Positions 23,531 to 36,464 are shown, numbered from the stretch's first letter. The stretch: DNA of 64,000 bases from Gonocerus acuteangulatus (GCA_946811695.1 OX328123.1:42435335-42499334); one strand, 5' to 3'. The notes: generated by a model from the sequence alone, not told the origin. A program made the numbers and translations.

Positions 23531-24476
23531 AAAAAATTGTGGGAACCTGCAGATAGCCCAGTTGGTAACTCCAACGTTCATTGATACACTTAACACAATT
23601 TGTCTCTTAATAATTTCTCACAATGTTGACTGATTATATTACACGAGTAAGAGTCACATTATCCTTAATCATATTAAAAAATATAAAAGATAAAGTACAC
23701 ATTACGGAAGAATTAATGTAGTTCCGGAGAGTGAATAGTAGAGGATAAGTGTTAGAGCCCTTAGAGAGTGTCTAAATCCCTTGGAAAGGATAAGAAGGAA
23801 TGGAAGTGATAACCTATTGAAGATAGGAAAGCCCGAAAGGTGAAGACGAGATTCTTAAGAGACACTCTCCTCTCCAATTTACGAGCCCGAACTGGAGATA
23901 AAGGAAAAGGGCCTGGGCTTTTCTTGAGCGCCGTTTAAAAGTAAATTAGGAAAAGGCAAGCCCTCAAGGGGAAGCACTTAAATACGTTTTATGTAATATT
24001 ACCAACTACCTCGGAGGCATTCACAACAGCCTCTCCCCCCTTCAAGATCTCAAATTTCATTTCAAATTAGGTACGGGAGCGTGTCTTCATATTTTGGCAA
24101 TTTCTCTTTTCAAGTTGACAATCATCCACAGGTTTTCCTTGTTAAAAAGTTTGTACATTGTAGCAGAAAGAGGGGCGAAATTAGTTCTCATTTCAAATTA
24201 TTAGACAGTTTTGAAAATTGTTTATACGATTCTTATTAGTTCCTTGCTTTATTCATAACGCCTTCCGCATTTAATAGCAGTTTAGAGAAATCACATTGGT
24301 TACGGTAACCCAATTATAAGTAAATACATTAATAAATTACTCTTATCAACATTATTTTTTTTTTGTTTTGTTAATTTTTTATTACTATTTGTCATGATTT
24401 CATATTCGCTTCTTAATATTAAGAATTAGATGGTCTGTTATTAAAATAATGGAGCTAAATAGGTGAAGAGTACACA
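23531..24476. other. no gene recognised
   Basis: Contains a purine-rich stretch (about 23700-23950). Nothing recognised. Confidence 0.55.
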
Positions 24477-24640
24477 ATTATGATTTTTTTTAGTGTTTAT
24501 GACACTTCAACGTCTTGGCCATTAGTACTGGACTATCTATAGGTTGCCACCCATTCTAACCATCCATGGTGCAGCAGCGATTTTTTTCATCGGGCCCTGA
24601 AATAAATCGGGTTCAAGTCCCTCCTCTCCCGTAAGTAAAT
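24477..24640 (-). mobile_element. tRNA-Glu-type SINE relic
   Basis: TTGGCCATTAGTAC, AGGTTGCCACCCAT and CATCCATGGTGCAGC match the body of the SINE relics at 11135 and 13428, in the same orientation. The tRNA head is eroded. Confidence 0.5.
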
Positions 24641-25911
24641 GTTAAATAATAACGGATTACGCCATTAGTTTTGAAAGAGCAGATGATACATTGCGAACGT
24701 CATATTTAGAGATGTATAACCCATCAACAGCATTTTGATTCATAGAATCTATCAACACAATTAATAAAATTACTAAGAAGATGTCTGATAGGTTATGATC
24801 ATGTACATGGGAATGAGCTAATAGCCATATTTAGGCAAACCCGCAAGACTGTCGTGTCTTGGTAGACTGTTTCAGGCGAATGAGTAGACATTAATAAGAA
24901 TAATTAAACTCAAACAGTATTGTGTTCCTGCATAAAGTAGACGAAATTAGAAATATTCCTCTACAGAGCCAGTATAAATTGTGCTAATTCCAAAGGTATT
25001 TTTATTTATTTATACATTCGAGAGGTGATTCATTACATAAAACTAAGATTTAGAATCAATATTCCTAATTATTGACAATAAAGATAAAAACTACAAAAAT
25101 ACACTTTTCCTGGACTGTAAATATTTGTTACGCATGCCAGTAAGATATTTTTATTATAAGCGAGGGATGGGGAATTTATTATAAATTAAAATAAAATTAA
25201 AAATCTTGTGCAAATAGAATGGCGCACTGGTAATGGTAGTAGGGAAGATTTTATTTTTAGGGAACACGTGGGTGTGATAAATCAAATTTATATGTCTGCT
25301 ATTCATTTAGGTTCCTTTTTCAAATAACAGTCATATTCAATTATAGACTGTAGAATAACGAACACAACTTTAATAAAGAACTAATGAATTTGGAAATTAA
25401 TTTACCTCAAGCTTAGGGTATAAAATTGTTATTAAATTTAGAAAAAAGTGCTAAATAAAACTCTATTATTTAATGTAGACTGAATAAATTAAAAAAAAAA
25501 AACAATGTAAAAAAGAGGTGCAAATTATGCAATTTTTTGCATCGGTGTGCGTATAGTAAATATAAGAAAAAAAAGGATCTGGTTTCCAACTTAGAAGAAT
25601 GTTGAAAATGCTAATTACCAATTATACAATAAAATGGAATATAAGGGCACAAAAAAGGAACAAGTGAACGAAATTATAAGAACAAAAATGACAAGGTTAA
25701 AAAGAAATCATTAATAAACATCTGTGGGGAGGGTATAAAATTCGGGAGTTTCAACCATTTTAATACTACTTTATGAAAATAGATTCATTTTTCTGTTTCG
25801 GTCTCCTTCTAATTGATGCCTTCTTGTGTTTGTCAGTAATGAATGCAGAGTTCCCGTATCTTTCAGTATGAATGAGTCCTCTCCTTACACCAATTTCCCT
25901 GTTTTTTTTTG

Positions 25912-25963
<52 letters not shown>

Positions 25964-26438
25964 TAATTTTACTTAAATTTATTTTATCGGGTATCTCTTT
26001 GGCATACCGTTTTCCATTACGACGAGGAGTTTCTACGAAACACTTCCCTAAAACTCTTCGAGAGTATATTTTATATGTTGCGAGTTATTATTGCTGGCAG
26101 TATCACAGGATTTATCTGTTGTTTTTTTTAATCCCAGTGCTACTATAGTCCTACTAATCAAATGTTCTTTAAATTCTGTATTTTTGCTTTATATTACTTC
26201 TTTCGAAAGCCACTATCTAGCCTCTCCATAAGATAGATTCTCGAGACTCATTTTTGATTAAATATTTTAAAGGAATTATTTTAAATAAATTAATTTCAGA
26301 ATAGTTTATTTAAAATAAACTTAGTTCAAAATAATTGATGTGAGATCATTTTAGTTTAATTAATCTTATTTCAAATGATTATATTTTCAATAACTATATT
26401 TGTAATAGTTAGCCTTTTATGTTTATTTATGTCGGACG

Positions 26439-26500
<62 letters not shown>

Positions 26501-26671
26501 TGTGTGTGTGCGTGCATCGTTTAGAACACTTGTGTTTGCAGTGGGAGTTATTTCTTTTAAACAATAAACAAAACTTTCTATTACATTAATTCTAATGCAC
26601 ACATGTTTTTAGATTAAATAAAATTGTTATTAATTGCAGAAAGTCATTTATATGTGCTAGTAAATGTTAAA
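24641..26671. other. no gene recognised; two (TA)n tracts
   Basis: Very AT-rich DNA. Microsatellites (TA)n lie at 25913-25958 and 26442-26498, the latter followed by (GT)n. No gene. Confidence 0.6.
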
Positions 26672-26868
26672 AGGAGGCCCTTCCGTGTTAAAAGGTGAGC
26701 ACTTAACACTCTGTGCCAAGAGTCGTGGGTTCAATTCCCACTATGAGGTGGTGGCTTTTCTATAGAAAAAAGAAAAAGCATCAGCCCTGTTTTGGCTATA
26801 AAACCTATAGATAACCCGTCCAAAAATGAAATAAAATAATGGACGTTAAAATTTAAATAAAATAAAAA
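26672..26868 (+). mobile_element. tRNA-Ser-type SINE, copy 2
   Basis: GAGGCCC, GTGAGCACTTAACACTC and the B box GTGGGTTCAATTCCCAC are followed by the family body GGTGGCTTTTCT.TAGAAAA, AGCATCAGCCCT and the tail AATGGACGTTAAAATTT. Compared with the copy at 37404 the A box region is shortened. Confidence 0.75.
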
Positions 26869-27494
26869 GTTAGAATAATTATTTCATTTATGCTTACTAA
26901 ATAATGATTACTAACAGACCCTAAAAATAACTTTTAAGTTATTGCTGAAAGTAATTATTTTAAATAAACTCTTAAAATTTTTTGTTTTCAAATTAAATGT
27001 TAATAAATCCACATTTCAAATAATCCTCTTCAAATAATACTTGATATAATTAATTTATTTAAAATATTAAACCCCACTTCAAATATCAAGGCTCCCTCAA
27101 ATATAAATTTGTTGAATATTTGACATAATTTTCGTAAATAGCTTTTCATTTTAAATGAATTTTCAAAGTAATTATTGACGTATAACTCTGAGAATCTTTT
27201 AGCAGGATGGCCAGTCAAAAATACTGATAACTTCTCACGGGTAATAAGAATGCAATTTAACGATAACTTATGTTGACTGCAAAGAAGTAGTCATCTTAAT
27301 ATTCATTTCTTAATTTATAATTTGAATTAATAATTTTTTAACTTCGTTATTTTACATTTTACGTCTGAGATGTTTCGAGCTATCTTTTCAGCTTTCCTCT
27401 ATAAGGGAGTCCTCTTGGCACATGAAGAAAGTTAAATATACCTACAAATTCCACATAAACACGAATATATATATATATATATATGTAAATTAAT
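26869..27494. other. no gene recognised
   Basis: Very AT-rich. On the minus strand near 27369-27393, GCTGAAAAGATAGCTCGAAAC vaguely resembles a decayed PLE hammerhead, too weak to call. Confidence 0.5.
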
Positions 27495-27645
27495 AAATTT
27501 AAAAGGAATCTGAGGAGTAGATGTCATAGATGTATGTGAGCCTTGACCATAAGGCCGAAAGATAGTGTGGTCATTACTATGCTCCGGCCGCCTAATTTCA
27601 GGTCCCCAACTTCGACGGCTGTAGAAGATAAAATCTTTTGGTAGC
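27495..27645 (-). mobile_element. T-tailed SINE relic
   Basis: AAAGATAGTGTGGTCATTAC, TATGCTCCGGCCGCCTAATT and AAAATCTTTT match the body of the SINEs at 7033 and 11571. The tRNA head and tail are lost. Confidence 0.6.
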
Positions 27646-27687
27646 GTCAAAGTTTAAAACTCGGATCCTAAATATAAGAAGGGTGCA

Positions 27688-27688
<1 letters not shown>

Positions 27689-27782
<94 letters not shown>

Positions 27783-27783
27783 A
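27689..27783. repeat. (CA)n-(TA)n compound microsatellite
   Basis: About 14 CA units followed by about 30 TA units with interruptions. Confidence 0.95.
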
Positions 27784-28637
<854 letters not shown>

Positions 28638-28919
28638 TATTGTAATCACTATTATACTATGTCTCTGGTGGGGCCATGGGATGTAGAATGGTGCTATATT
28701 GTCAAATTTGGTGTTCTTTTTGCCAGAAATGTTTATTCTTTAAAGACAAAGCTCCGCCACAACGTTTTTTTTATCCCCTCTAAAAGAAATTCTAATCAGT
28801 GTTTGTCTGAATTTGTCGTAATCTGAAATATATCTTTCTGTGAGACAAGCTGCTTTTCAAATATTCTCAAATTTACAGCGGAACAAATTATTGAATCAAC
28901 AAAATGCTTTATCATACTT

Positions 28920-29558
28920 GAATCGATCCATACAAAGAGCTTCAGTCCATAATCAGTAGTTTTGAGAAAACGAGATAAAACTGTCTACACCCTTCATTTG
29001 TTTTAGTATTGTGCTATACAAGTTATATATGAAAGATTGGTTATTACTAACAAATGTATTATATTATTAAAATATAATAATACTGCTTGGACTGAAGCTC
29101 TTCTTGCATGGAACAGCCTAAGGAATACCTCCTTGCAAAATATAAGGTCTAATATACTGTAAAACACATTGTAGGATATATTGAGTAACAGTTAATTATC
29201 AATAGCACAATATGTAAGAAATATTTGCATTGTATAAAGTTCATACAATAAGTAATGAAATTATACAATAAGTAATGTAATGTATGTTTATAGTTGTTGG
29301 CCAACCCAATATGTATTTCATAGTAAAAATTCGTGTGCCCTTCTGAAACGTATGGCATCAACTTCTTAATGTCTTCAATTTTTTTCTGCTTGATGGGGAC
29401 CTTCCCTCCTGGGTAGGCAGGATTGGGAGGGAACACTGGAACCTGAAGACATTGGCGTAAACCAAAGGTATGTGCTACAATGCAGAGACAACGAATCCAT
29501 CACTAACTCGTATTTGGAAAAAAAAATGGACTGAAGCTCTTTTTGCATGGATCGATTC
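28920..29558. mobile_element. inverted-repeat element with ACTT duplication
   Basis: 639-bp element. Inverted ends GAATCGATCCATACAAAGAG and GAATCGATCCATGCAAAAAG each continue into CTTCAGTCCAT. ACTT lies on both sides (28916-28919, 29559-29562). A third partial copy of the end (GGACTGAAGCTCTTCTTGCA) lies inside at about 29090-29112. No transposase. The 4-bp duplication does not decide the superfamily. Confidence 0.65.
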
Positions 29559-29562
29559 ACTT

Positions 29563-30465
29563 AGAGCCTGTGTTTTGAGTTCATGAACTCAGTCTGTGAC
29601 GACTGGAGGGGTTAGTTTCAGAATTTATTTTTCAGTCGCATCGTTGTTGTAATGACACTGCGACTATTTCGCCAATTAGCAGAACACACTGAATACGGAT
29701 TTTTGGGTTTGCCACGGGTAGAACAACTTGGCGGGCATTAGCAACTGTCCACCATATTTCCTATGAAGATACAATTAAAACTTTTGAAACATGAGCACAG
29801 AAAAGTATATTCACATGTCCCATGACATACAAAAACGTAGGAACCATCCGTGAGTGTTAGACCAGTCGCATCTCTCTAGGACATCTACCTTACATCTACT
29901 AATGATGTAAGTTTCACAACCACTGGTGTCCAATATGCATCTTATGCAACTAAAGCTTCCTCCTTAAATTTGAAGTCTACATTCAGCGAGATTCCTCCCT
30001 CCCTAAAGAATATTTCGTCAATTCTACTACACAATGAAGCATTGCTCACCCGAAGTGTTGGCGCTTGATAGAATGCAAGTCACCAATAAAGCGGCTGTAC
30101 TATTATTTGTTCAATATTCTACAAAAGTTGTGCGATTAGTTTTGGAATACAAATTTTTACTTTTAGTACTTTAATCAGCAGAATCCCACACCCTAACAAT
30201 GGCAAATTTGTGCAAAACTAATCATAGGGCTTACGGATTTTCTGTCAATAGGTTTCAAAATACACTTTTTATGTGTAATTTGATAACATTCATAGCAGTT
30301 TTTTTATATTCTATAGTTCCATATTTAAAAAACTACGGTCACAGAACCTTCAAACTGGATCCCCCCTGAATTTTTAAAATCTATTACGGAAGGATTACCT
30401 AGAAATGTAAATGAACATGAACAGACAATTAAATCGCATAGTGGACATAGTTTCATAATGGGGTT
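29563..30465. other. no gene recognised
   Basis: AT-rich DNA, nothing recognised. Confidence 0.55.
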
Positions 30466-30600
30466 AGTTAGCCGTCGAGGTGTTAAGCAGCCGGGGAATA
30501 GTTTGGATTCGGCTAAGAACAAAAATCAACTTTTCCTAATAATCTATATTTAGTCATTTTTTGTACTGTATGCTCTTTGGCGGCTTTCTTCAGTAATGAA
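30466..30600 (-). mobile_element. Penelope-like 3' end, decayed
   Basis: AGTTAGCCGTCGAGGTGTTA, GGATTCGGCTAAGA and a decayed hammerhead (minus strand CTGAAGAAAGCCGCCAAAGA, about 30571-30590, with no GAAAC after it) match the PLE ends at 35634 and 36530. The ribozyme core is incomplete. Confidence 0.6.
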
Positions 30601-30786
30601 TGCCGACGAGATGTAGACCAAAGTTATCAGTTAAACGACCATATTTTCACCATGGTTTCTGATCGCTGCTGTCTTCCCGGCAGCCATTGCTGAAGGAGAC
30701 TGCCGAAAGCTTCTAAATATGTATCTTTACAAAAATAAAATTTTAGTTTTAGACTATGAAAGACATTGTAAATATCTATTTATCAA

Positions 30787-30962
30787 CCATCAAAACTGTA
30801 TGCACCTAGATTCAGAGCTTATACACCAGAGGGCACTTGTGTCACCCATCCTGTCCTCATGCTAAGCCATAGGTCCATAACATAGGTAAGAATGACACAT
30901 TTTCAGTAAAGTTTTATTTTGAGTTGTCACTTTAGAAATACTAGTGGGATTTAATAATATCC
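30787..30962 (-). repeat. dispersed repeat family C, copy 2
   Basis: Minus-oriented, 5'-shortened copy of the repeat at 9546-9803. ACACCAGAGGGCACTTGTG, TAAGAATGACACATTTTCAG and TTGTCACTTTAGAAATACTA match it. Confidence 0.55.
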
Positions 30963-31629
30963 TTATTTTCTCCAAAAGGAAATTCTGAGGTCAAGCTTAA
31001 TAAAAAAACACTTTATTATGATCACATTAAACAACAAATATTTCATTTATTTATTTTATATTCCATCATTTACATGCTTTTTTTTTTTAAGGAAGGCCCA
31101 TTAGCGCCGCATATATATTAATATAACCAACCTGTGACAATATATATATTTAATTAAAAACTTATTTTACCTTAAAAACAGCAGCCTCTTGCCTCCTTAT
31201 TATACACTGTATGCAAGGCCTTGTCATCTTGGCGTAATTCTCAATAACCGAACATATCAGATTAAATTAATAATATATTTAGGCACTTTAAGGGGTTTTT
31301 AATAAATGAATGTAGACATTCTCAATCGGAAACAAAAGTTAAGAATTCCGTAATTGTTGACAAAATGACTAATTATTATGTATTGAACACCTGTGTATGT
31401 TTATAGGTTTAATATACAATCTTCACAAATCAAGAAACAAAACATAACATAAATTAACTATCATGTGACATCAATTCTTAAGCAATGATCGCTATGCAGT
31501 GTTAAATATGAATATTGTTAAGAAAAAGTACTCCTTCGACGTCAGAATAGCGGTAATAAAGATAATAAAAGTATATAAAAGATGCAAGGGAAATAATGAA
31601 TGTAGTACAAAAAGACATTGGGAAGGCTT
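30963..31629. other. no gene recognised
   Basis: AT-rich DNA. A SINE-body fragment (poly-T then CCATTAGCGCCGC) lies at about 31079-31110. Confidence 0.5.
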
Positions 31630-32430
31630 GTACATATGGTAAAAATTCAGTTTCCAGCCCTCCAAACCGATTTCATTCAAACTTTGCACAATAACGTATT
31701 TTGATGCACTAAACACGAATACAATAAAAAAAAAAAACGTCGGATTTAACTAGGAAAGAAGTTATTAAGCACTTAAGTTCACTGTTGTGCAGGTTATGAG
31801 AGCTAATGTAAACAACTAAATTTGTCAACATACGCATGCGCGGGTATGGAACAGTTCGTAATAAGGAAGTTTAATTGAAATTTACCATAAATTATCGAAA
31901 TTCATCAGCAGTTATTTATTTACAATCATTTTTTTAAATAATGAAACACTCTTCACATTTCTTGTTTCGTTCATGAAAAGTATTATACATTAGAAATCTC
32001 TTAATAATTAGCTAATGCCTTTATAATTATCGTTCTAATTCGCGCCTACCGAACTTCAATTGTCAACAAGTCAGTTATTTTATAAAAAAAAAAAAAAAAA
32101 ACAAAAAACAATAAGTATGAAATTGCACAAATTTATAATTCTTGTCGATAATAGACAAGAATTACTCAAATTTTTATTTGAAGGGAATACATGCTATGCG
32201 TTTCCGCTCGCTCAAGAAGATAACAAAACCCCAGTCAATCCAACTCGCTAAAATTAATAGAATTCTATTAATTTATCTATTAAGTTGGATTAATAATATA
32301 TATTAAGTTGGATTGTCTGGGGTTTTGTTATTTTCTTGAGCGAGCGGAAACGCATAGCGAGTATGCCCTTAAGCGACAGGTGACGACGGGTGAGGATGCC
32401 CTTAAAATTAACAATATCTTTGATTAAATG

Positions 32431-34689
32431 TTTTGACGTTCACGAAAGCGATACAGGACTGCGCCTTGAACTCCAGCAGGCCAACAACACGTCCTCCTTT
32501 CCGTCCTAAACTCCAACTACCAGACCACATCCTCACTCTCTTATCAGCTAAGCGCCAAGCAAGGGCTCGCTGGCAGAGAACCCGTTATCCATCTGACCAC
32601 ACCTCCTTCAATAGACTTACCCGACTCCTAAAAAAAGCATTATCCAAATTCCGATCCGAATCATTCAATGAATACCTGCAGTCACTTACCACCGAAGATA
32701 ATTCCCTTTGGCAAGCCACCCGCAAAATCCTTAAATTCCCTACTGTTCCCCAACCTCTCCAGCGCAGTGACGGAAGTTGGGCCAGAAGCGATGAAGATAA
32801 GGCCGAACTATTTGCTTCCCACCTGGAATCAATCTTTTCACCTCACCCTGAAACAAACTCTTCCCACGAATTAGAAATATTCGATACCCTTAACAGCCCT
32901 CTTCCTTTATCTCTTCCTCCTAAAGCATTCCACCCTTCAGAAGTTAAATATATTATCAAACATCTTCCCCGAAAATCTCCTGGTCATGACCTCATAACAG
33001 CTCCAATCCTAAAAAATTTACCCCAGAAAGCAATTACCTTCCTTACTTACATCTTTAATTCAATTCTTAGAACTACCCATTTCCCCAATCCATGGAAAGG
33101 CTCCGTCATAATCCTTATACCCAAACCTCAGAAACCACCTAAAATTCCAGCTTCCTATCGTCCTATCAGTTTGCTTCCCATTATGTCCAAGATATTTGAA
33201 AAACTCCTCCTAAAAAGAATTCTGTCCACGATCCCTCCCAATTCCTTGCCTGATCACCAATTTGGTTTTCGCTCTCAGCACTCAACCATCCAACAATGTT
33301 TTAGCGTCGTAGACACCATTTCCTATGCGCTTGAATGTAAAAATTACTGCACGAGTGCCTTTCTCGACGTCGCCCAAGCGTTCGATCGTGTTTGGCACCC
33401 GGGGTTATTATACAAAGTACGGCGTATACTTCCCCACACATACTTCCTAATCCTACAGTCCTACCTATCAAGCCGCTCCTTCCAAGTAAGATCTGGTTCC
33501 ACATTGTCTCATTCCCGTCCAATCTTCTCCGGCGTACCGCAAGGAAGTATCCTCGGTCCTATCCTGTACCTTGTGTACTCCTCCGACATCCCTACCCATC
33601 CAAATACACACTTAACTACCTATGCTGATGATACAGCTATTTTTTCCTCCTCCCCTGATCCTGAAACTGCTTCCTCCCACCTGCAGGAACATCTAGAGTC
33701 TGTCGAGGATTGGTGCAACAGGTGGAAAATCAAGGTGAATCCAGAGAAATGCAGCCAAATAACATTCACCCTTAATAAGAGGACTTGTCCTCCTGTTTGC
33801 ATATTCAGCCACGAACTCCCTATATCCAATGAGGTGCGCTACCTGGGATTGTTACTGGACAGTAGACTCACTTGGAACCCACACACCCGACTGAAAAGAC
33901 AGGAACTGAACAGGAGATATGGACTCTTAAGACGACTATTGGGACCCTCATCAAAACTGACAACACAGAACAAACTCACTATATACAAAACCATCATCAG
34001 ACCTATTTGGACGTACGGACTTGAACTATGGGGAACAACCAAAACTTCAAATATACAGAGAATACAGGCATTCCAATCCAAAGTCTTACGCAAAATAGTT
34101 AATGCTCCTTTCTACGTTTCCAATAAAACCCTCCATAATGACCTCAACATCCCTTTCGTTCAAGAACTTGCAAAATCCCGATTCCTAACTTTCCACTCTA
34201 AACTATCTTCCCATCCCAATCCCAGAGCTCAATCCCTCTCCTCTCAATCCCACCCCAAAAACCCTCCTAGGAGGCTAAAGAGATCTTGGCCTCGTGATCA
34301 ATTATGTAATTAAAGGACAAATAAAATCTCTCAATTAGGAAGTGTCAATATTGATTGGCTTCTTCCAAAGTCCTTTATTTATTAATTTTTTTTTTTATTA
34401 TAATTTTTTTTTCTTTATCATTAGTAATTTATTTTATGTTGTTGTTTCGCTTTTTTCTTTATTAATCATATATATTTTTTTTCCTCATATTTCTTTTCTT
34501 TTTATTTATTTATTTGTAATTAATTTTTGTATATATTATCATCATTACTTATTTATTTATTTTTTTAAATTTCATTATGTGAGATCATAAATAAGATCCT
34601 GTATATACTGATCATACTTAACCAATGTACTTAAATATTGTACAGATGTTAAATAAACATATTAAATAAAAAAAAAAAAAAAAAAAAAA
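32431..34689 (+). mobile_element. 5'-truncated Jockey-like LINE insertion
   Basis: Non-LTR retrotransposon inserted in the transposon above. A 15-bp target duplication ATCTTTGA(T/A)TAAATG has one mismatch (32416-32430, 34690-34704). The uninterrupted site is visible at about 8644-8664. Its 3' end has a T-rich untranslated region, AATAAA signals (34652-34657, 34665-34670) and a poly(A) tail of about 23. The 5' end is cut inside the coding region, the usual result of incomplete target-primed reverse transcription. Confidence 0.9.
32433..34313 (+). CDS. LINE reverse transcriptase (ORF2 C-terminal part)
   Basis: Reverse transcriptase of a Jockey-clade LINE, which copies its own RNA into nicked target DNA. 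The open frame is 626 residues. Its first codon is TTG at the truncation point, so there is no native start. The N-terminal endonuclease domain of a complete ORF2 (typically around 900 residues) is absent. Visible motifs: SYRPISLLPIMSKIFEKLL (about 241-259), HQFGFRSQHS (275-284), catalytic block FLDVAQAFDRVW (310-321), SGVPQGSILGP (366-376), YADD (397-400), VRYLGLLLDSRLTW (after 470), and a C-terminal thumb-like RPIWTYGLELWGT. The frame has no internal stop despite truncation. Its codon use is C-rich compared with the surrounding AT-rich DNA, as expected for a mobile gene. It cannot jump on its own. Confidence 0.9.
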   Translation: MTFTKAIQDCALNSSRPTTRPPFRPKLQLPDHILTLLSAKRQARARWQRTRYPSDHTSFNRLTRLLKKALSKFRSESFNEYLQSLTTEDNSLWQATRKILKFPTVPQPLQRSDGSWARSDEDKAELFASHLESIFSPHPETNSSHELEIFDTLNSPLPLSLPPKAFHPSEVKYIIKHLPRKSPGHDLITAPILKNLPQKAITFLTYIFNSILRTTHFPNPWKGSVIILIPKPQKPPKIPASYRPISLLPIMSKIFEKLLLKRILSTIPPNSLPDHQFGFRSQHSTIQQCFSVVDTISYALECKNYCTSAFLDVAQAFDRVWHPGLLYKVRRILPHTYFLILQSYLSSRSFQVRSGSTLSHSRPIFSGVPQGSILGPILYLVYSSDIPTHPNTHLTTYADDTAIFSSSPDPETASSHLQEHLESVEDWCNRWKIKVNPEKCSQITFTLNKRTCPPVCIFSHELPISNEVRYLGLLLDSRLTWNPHTRLKRQELNRRYGLLRRLLGPSSKLTTQNKLTIYKTIIRPIWTYGLELWGTTKTSNIQRIQAFQSKVLRKIVNAPFYVSNKTLHNDLNIPFVQELAKSRFLTFHSKLSSHPNPRAQSLSSQSHPKNPPRRLKRSWPRDQLCN

Positions 34690-35126
34690 ATCTTTGAATA
34701 AATGGTTTCCGAACATTTCAAATGACAGTTCTCTGTTTCCCAATTTTACATATCTGCGCATGCGCGTGTTTACAAATACGCTGATGACGCCTAGTTTTAT
34801 AACCTTCCTAACTTTAGTGCTTAATATTATAGTCTATTAATTTTAGCGAGTTGGATTGACTGGGGTTTTATTATCTTTTTGAGCGAGCGTAGCGAGCGGA
34901 AACGCATAGCATGTATGCCTTAAAGTCGTCACAAATTTAGTTGTTAACATTAGCTCTCATAACCTTCACAACAGTGAACTTAAGTGCTTAATAACTTCTT
35001 TCCTAGTTAAATCCGACGTTTTTTTTTTTTATTGTATTCGTGTTTAGTGCATCAAAATACGTAATTGTGCAAAGTTTGAAATAAATCTGTTTGGAGGGCT
35101 GGAAACTGCATTTTTACCGTACATAT

Positions 35127-35622
35127 TTCATAGAATTTAACCAAGAAGGTTTCGAGACTTTTAAAAGTGGTAGAATAGAAAGGAGCTGAAATATAATGGA
35201 AGAGGTAAGAGATAGAATTGTAGAGAGCAGAGCTGAGAATGCAGCTATTAAAGAGTTCATTAGCTGAAAGGGTTGAGTTAATGCAGGTTCTTGAGAAAGA
35301 GAGCCAATGGGAGTGGAGTCTGTATGCATCTTCACATTCTCTACTGATGACTCTACAGTCATTGTATGCTTTGTATGCTCTGCTTCTCCTAGTCTATAGG
35401 GCAGTACACTCTCTTCAATGGACACCTTGTTCTATTTATGGGATATAAGGTCTAGGAATTTACTCCTCTAATATATGTCGTATGAATATAAATAACTATT
35501 CAACGAATGCGAATAATCCTCTCCAAGTAGCAGTAAGAATTAGGGATAGCAAGATTAAGACGTATGAAATCCACTACTTTGGAGTGGAATACCTCGGCTC
35601 AACATAAAATCAGATGTGGTTC
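35127..35622. other. no gene recognised
   Basis: Overlapping antisense frames (35114-35448) without motifs. Nothing recognised. Confidence 0.55.
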
Positions 35623-35738
35623 TACTTGATTTGTCATGAAGACTAGATTAGTTAGCCGTCAGGGTGATAAGCAAAGATAAAATAGTTGGGATTCGGCTAA
35701 AGAAACCTCAATACGAGTTTTGTAAAAAAAAATCTGTA

Positions 35739-35782
35739 TTTAGGACGTTTCGGCTACTCTTTGGTAGCCTTCGTCAGCTAAA
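35739..35782 (-). ncRNA. hammerhead ribozyme (PLE type), left arm
   Basis: Minus strand: stem I TTTAG/CTAAA, core CTGACGA, stem II GGCTAC-CAAAGA-GTAGCC, core GAAA, then C-GTC. All invariant core bases (CUGANGA, GAAA, cleavage-site UC) are present. Stem III is minimal (AC/GU with no loop), as published for PLE hammerheads, which are thought to act as dimers. Intact by inspection. Confidence 0.75.
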
Positions 35783-36420
35783 ATGACAGGAAAAAACAAA
35801 AATTAATACACAGAAAAAAGTTTATAATTAAGATAAGTAACAGATCTATAAATACAATTCAACTTATTATAAAAGAACAATTTGGTGTTAAATTATTAGA
35901 ACAACTAAGCTATTAATAACCGGGTAAAGTAAACATTAGTGTATATCTAGAAATTAGTTCTAGAAAATCAATAGAAACATACCAAAAAAAAAGAAGAAGG
36001 TTTGTTTTCAGTTGCATATACCCTAGTAGATTCCAGTTTTCTTAAACACTTCCACAATGATTACTTAAGTGTTAACTTTTGTCTTTCTCTGCCTCCCGGC
36101 ATTTTCATTGGTATGTATTATCTTATTTCTTTGTTAAAATTAATTAATATAATTATTAGCACCTATTTACTTATGTACACTTCAATAAAATAGTCCCTTT
36201 TTTTCTTCTTTTTTTTTTCTTATGTTTCTATTGATTTTCTAGAACTAATTTCTAGATATACACTCATGTTCACTTTACCCGTTTATTAATACCTTAGTTG
36301 TTCTAATAATTTAACACCAAATTGTTCTTTTATAATAAGTTGAATTGTATTTATAGATCTGTTACTTATCTTAATTATAAACTTTTTTTCTGTGCATTAA
36401 TTTTAGTTTTTTCCTGTCAT

Positions 36421-36464
36421 TTTAGCTGAAGAAGGCCACCAAAGAGTAGCCGAAACGTCCTAAA
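36421..36464 (+). ncRNA. hammerhead ribozyme (PLE type), right arm
   Basis: Plus strand: stem I TTTAG/CTAAA, core CTGAAGA (variable position 7 is A), stem II GGCCAC-CAAAGA-GTAGCC with one C-A mismatch, core GAAA, then CGTC. Core bases are intact. The mismatch in stem II probably weakens it. Confidence 0.65.

Larger units (their letters stand above)
31638..35118. mobile_element. inverted-repeat transposon with 8-bp duplication, copy 2, split by a LINE
   Basis: Same family as 7961-9092. Ends GGTAAAAATTCAGTTTCCAG and GGTAAAAATGCAGTTTCCAG, with the 8-bp duplication GTACATAT outside (31630-31637, 35119-35126). About 2.27 kb of it (32431-34704) is an inserted LINE plus its target duplication, leaving about 1.2 kb of the original element. 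The palindromic GC-rich module is at about 32185-32375. Confidence 0.85.

Noticed and set aside
27369..27393. Minus-strand hammerhead-like GCTGAAAAGATAGCTCGAAAC
   Set aside because: The core does not match CUGANGA and stem II does not pair; too short to assign to a PLE.
34342..34590. 82-codon Phe/Ile/Tyr-rich frame
   Set aside because: Lies in the T-rich 3' untranslated region of the LINE; low complexity.
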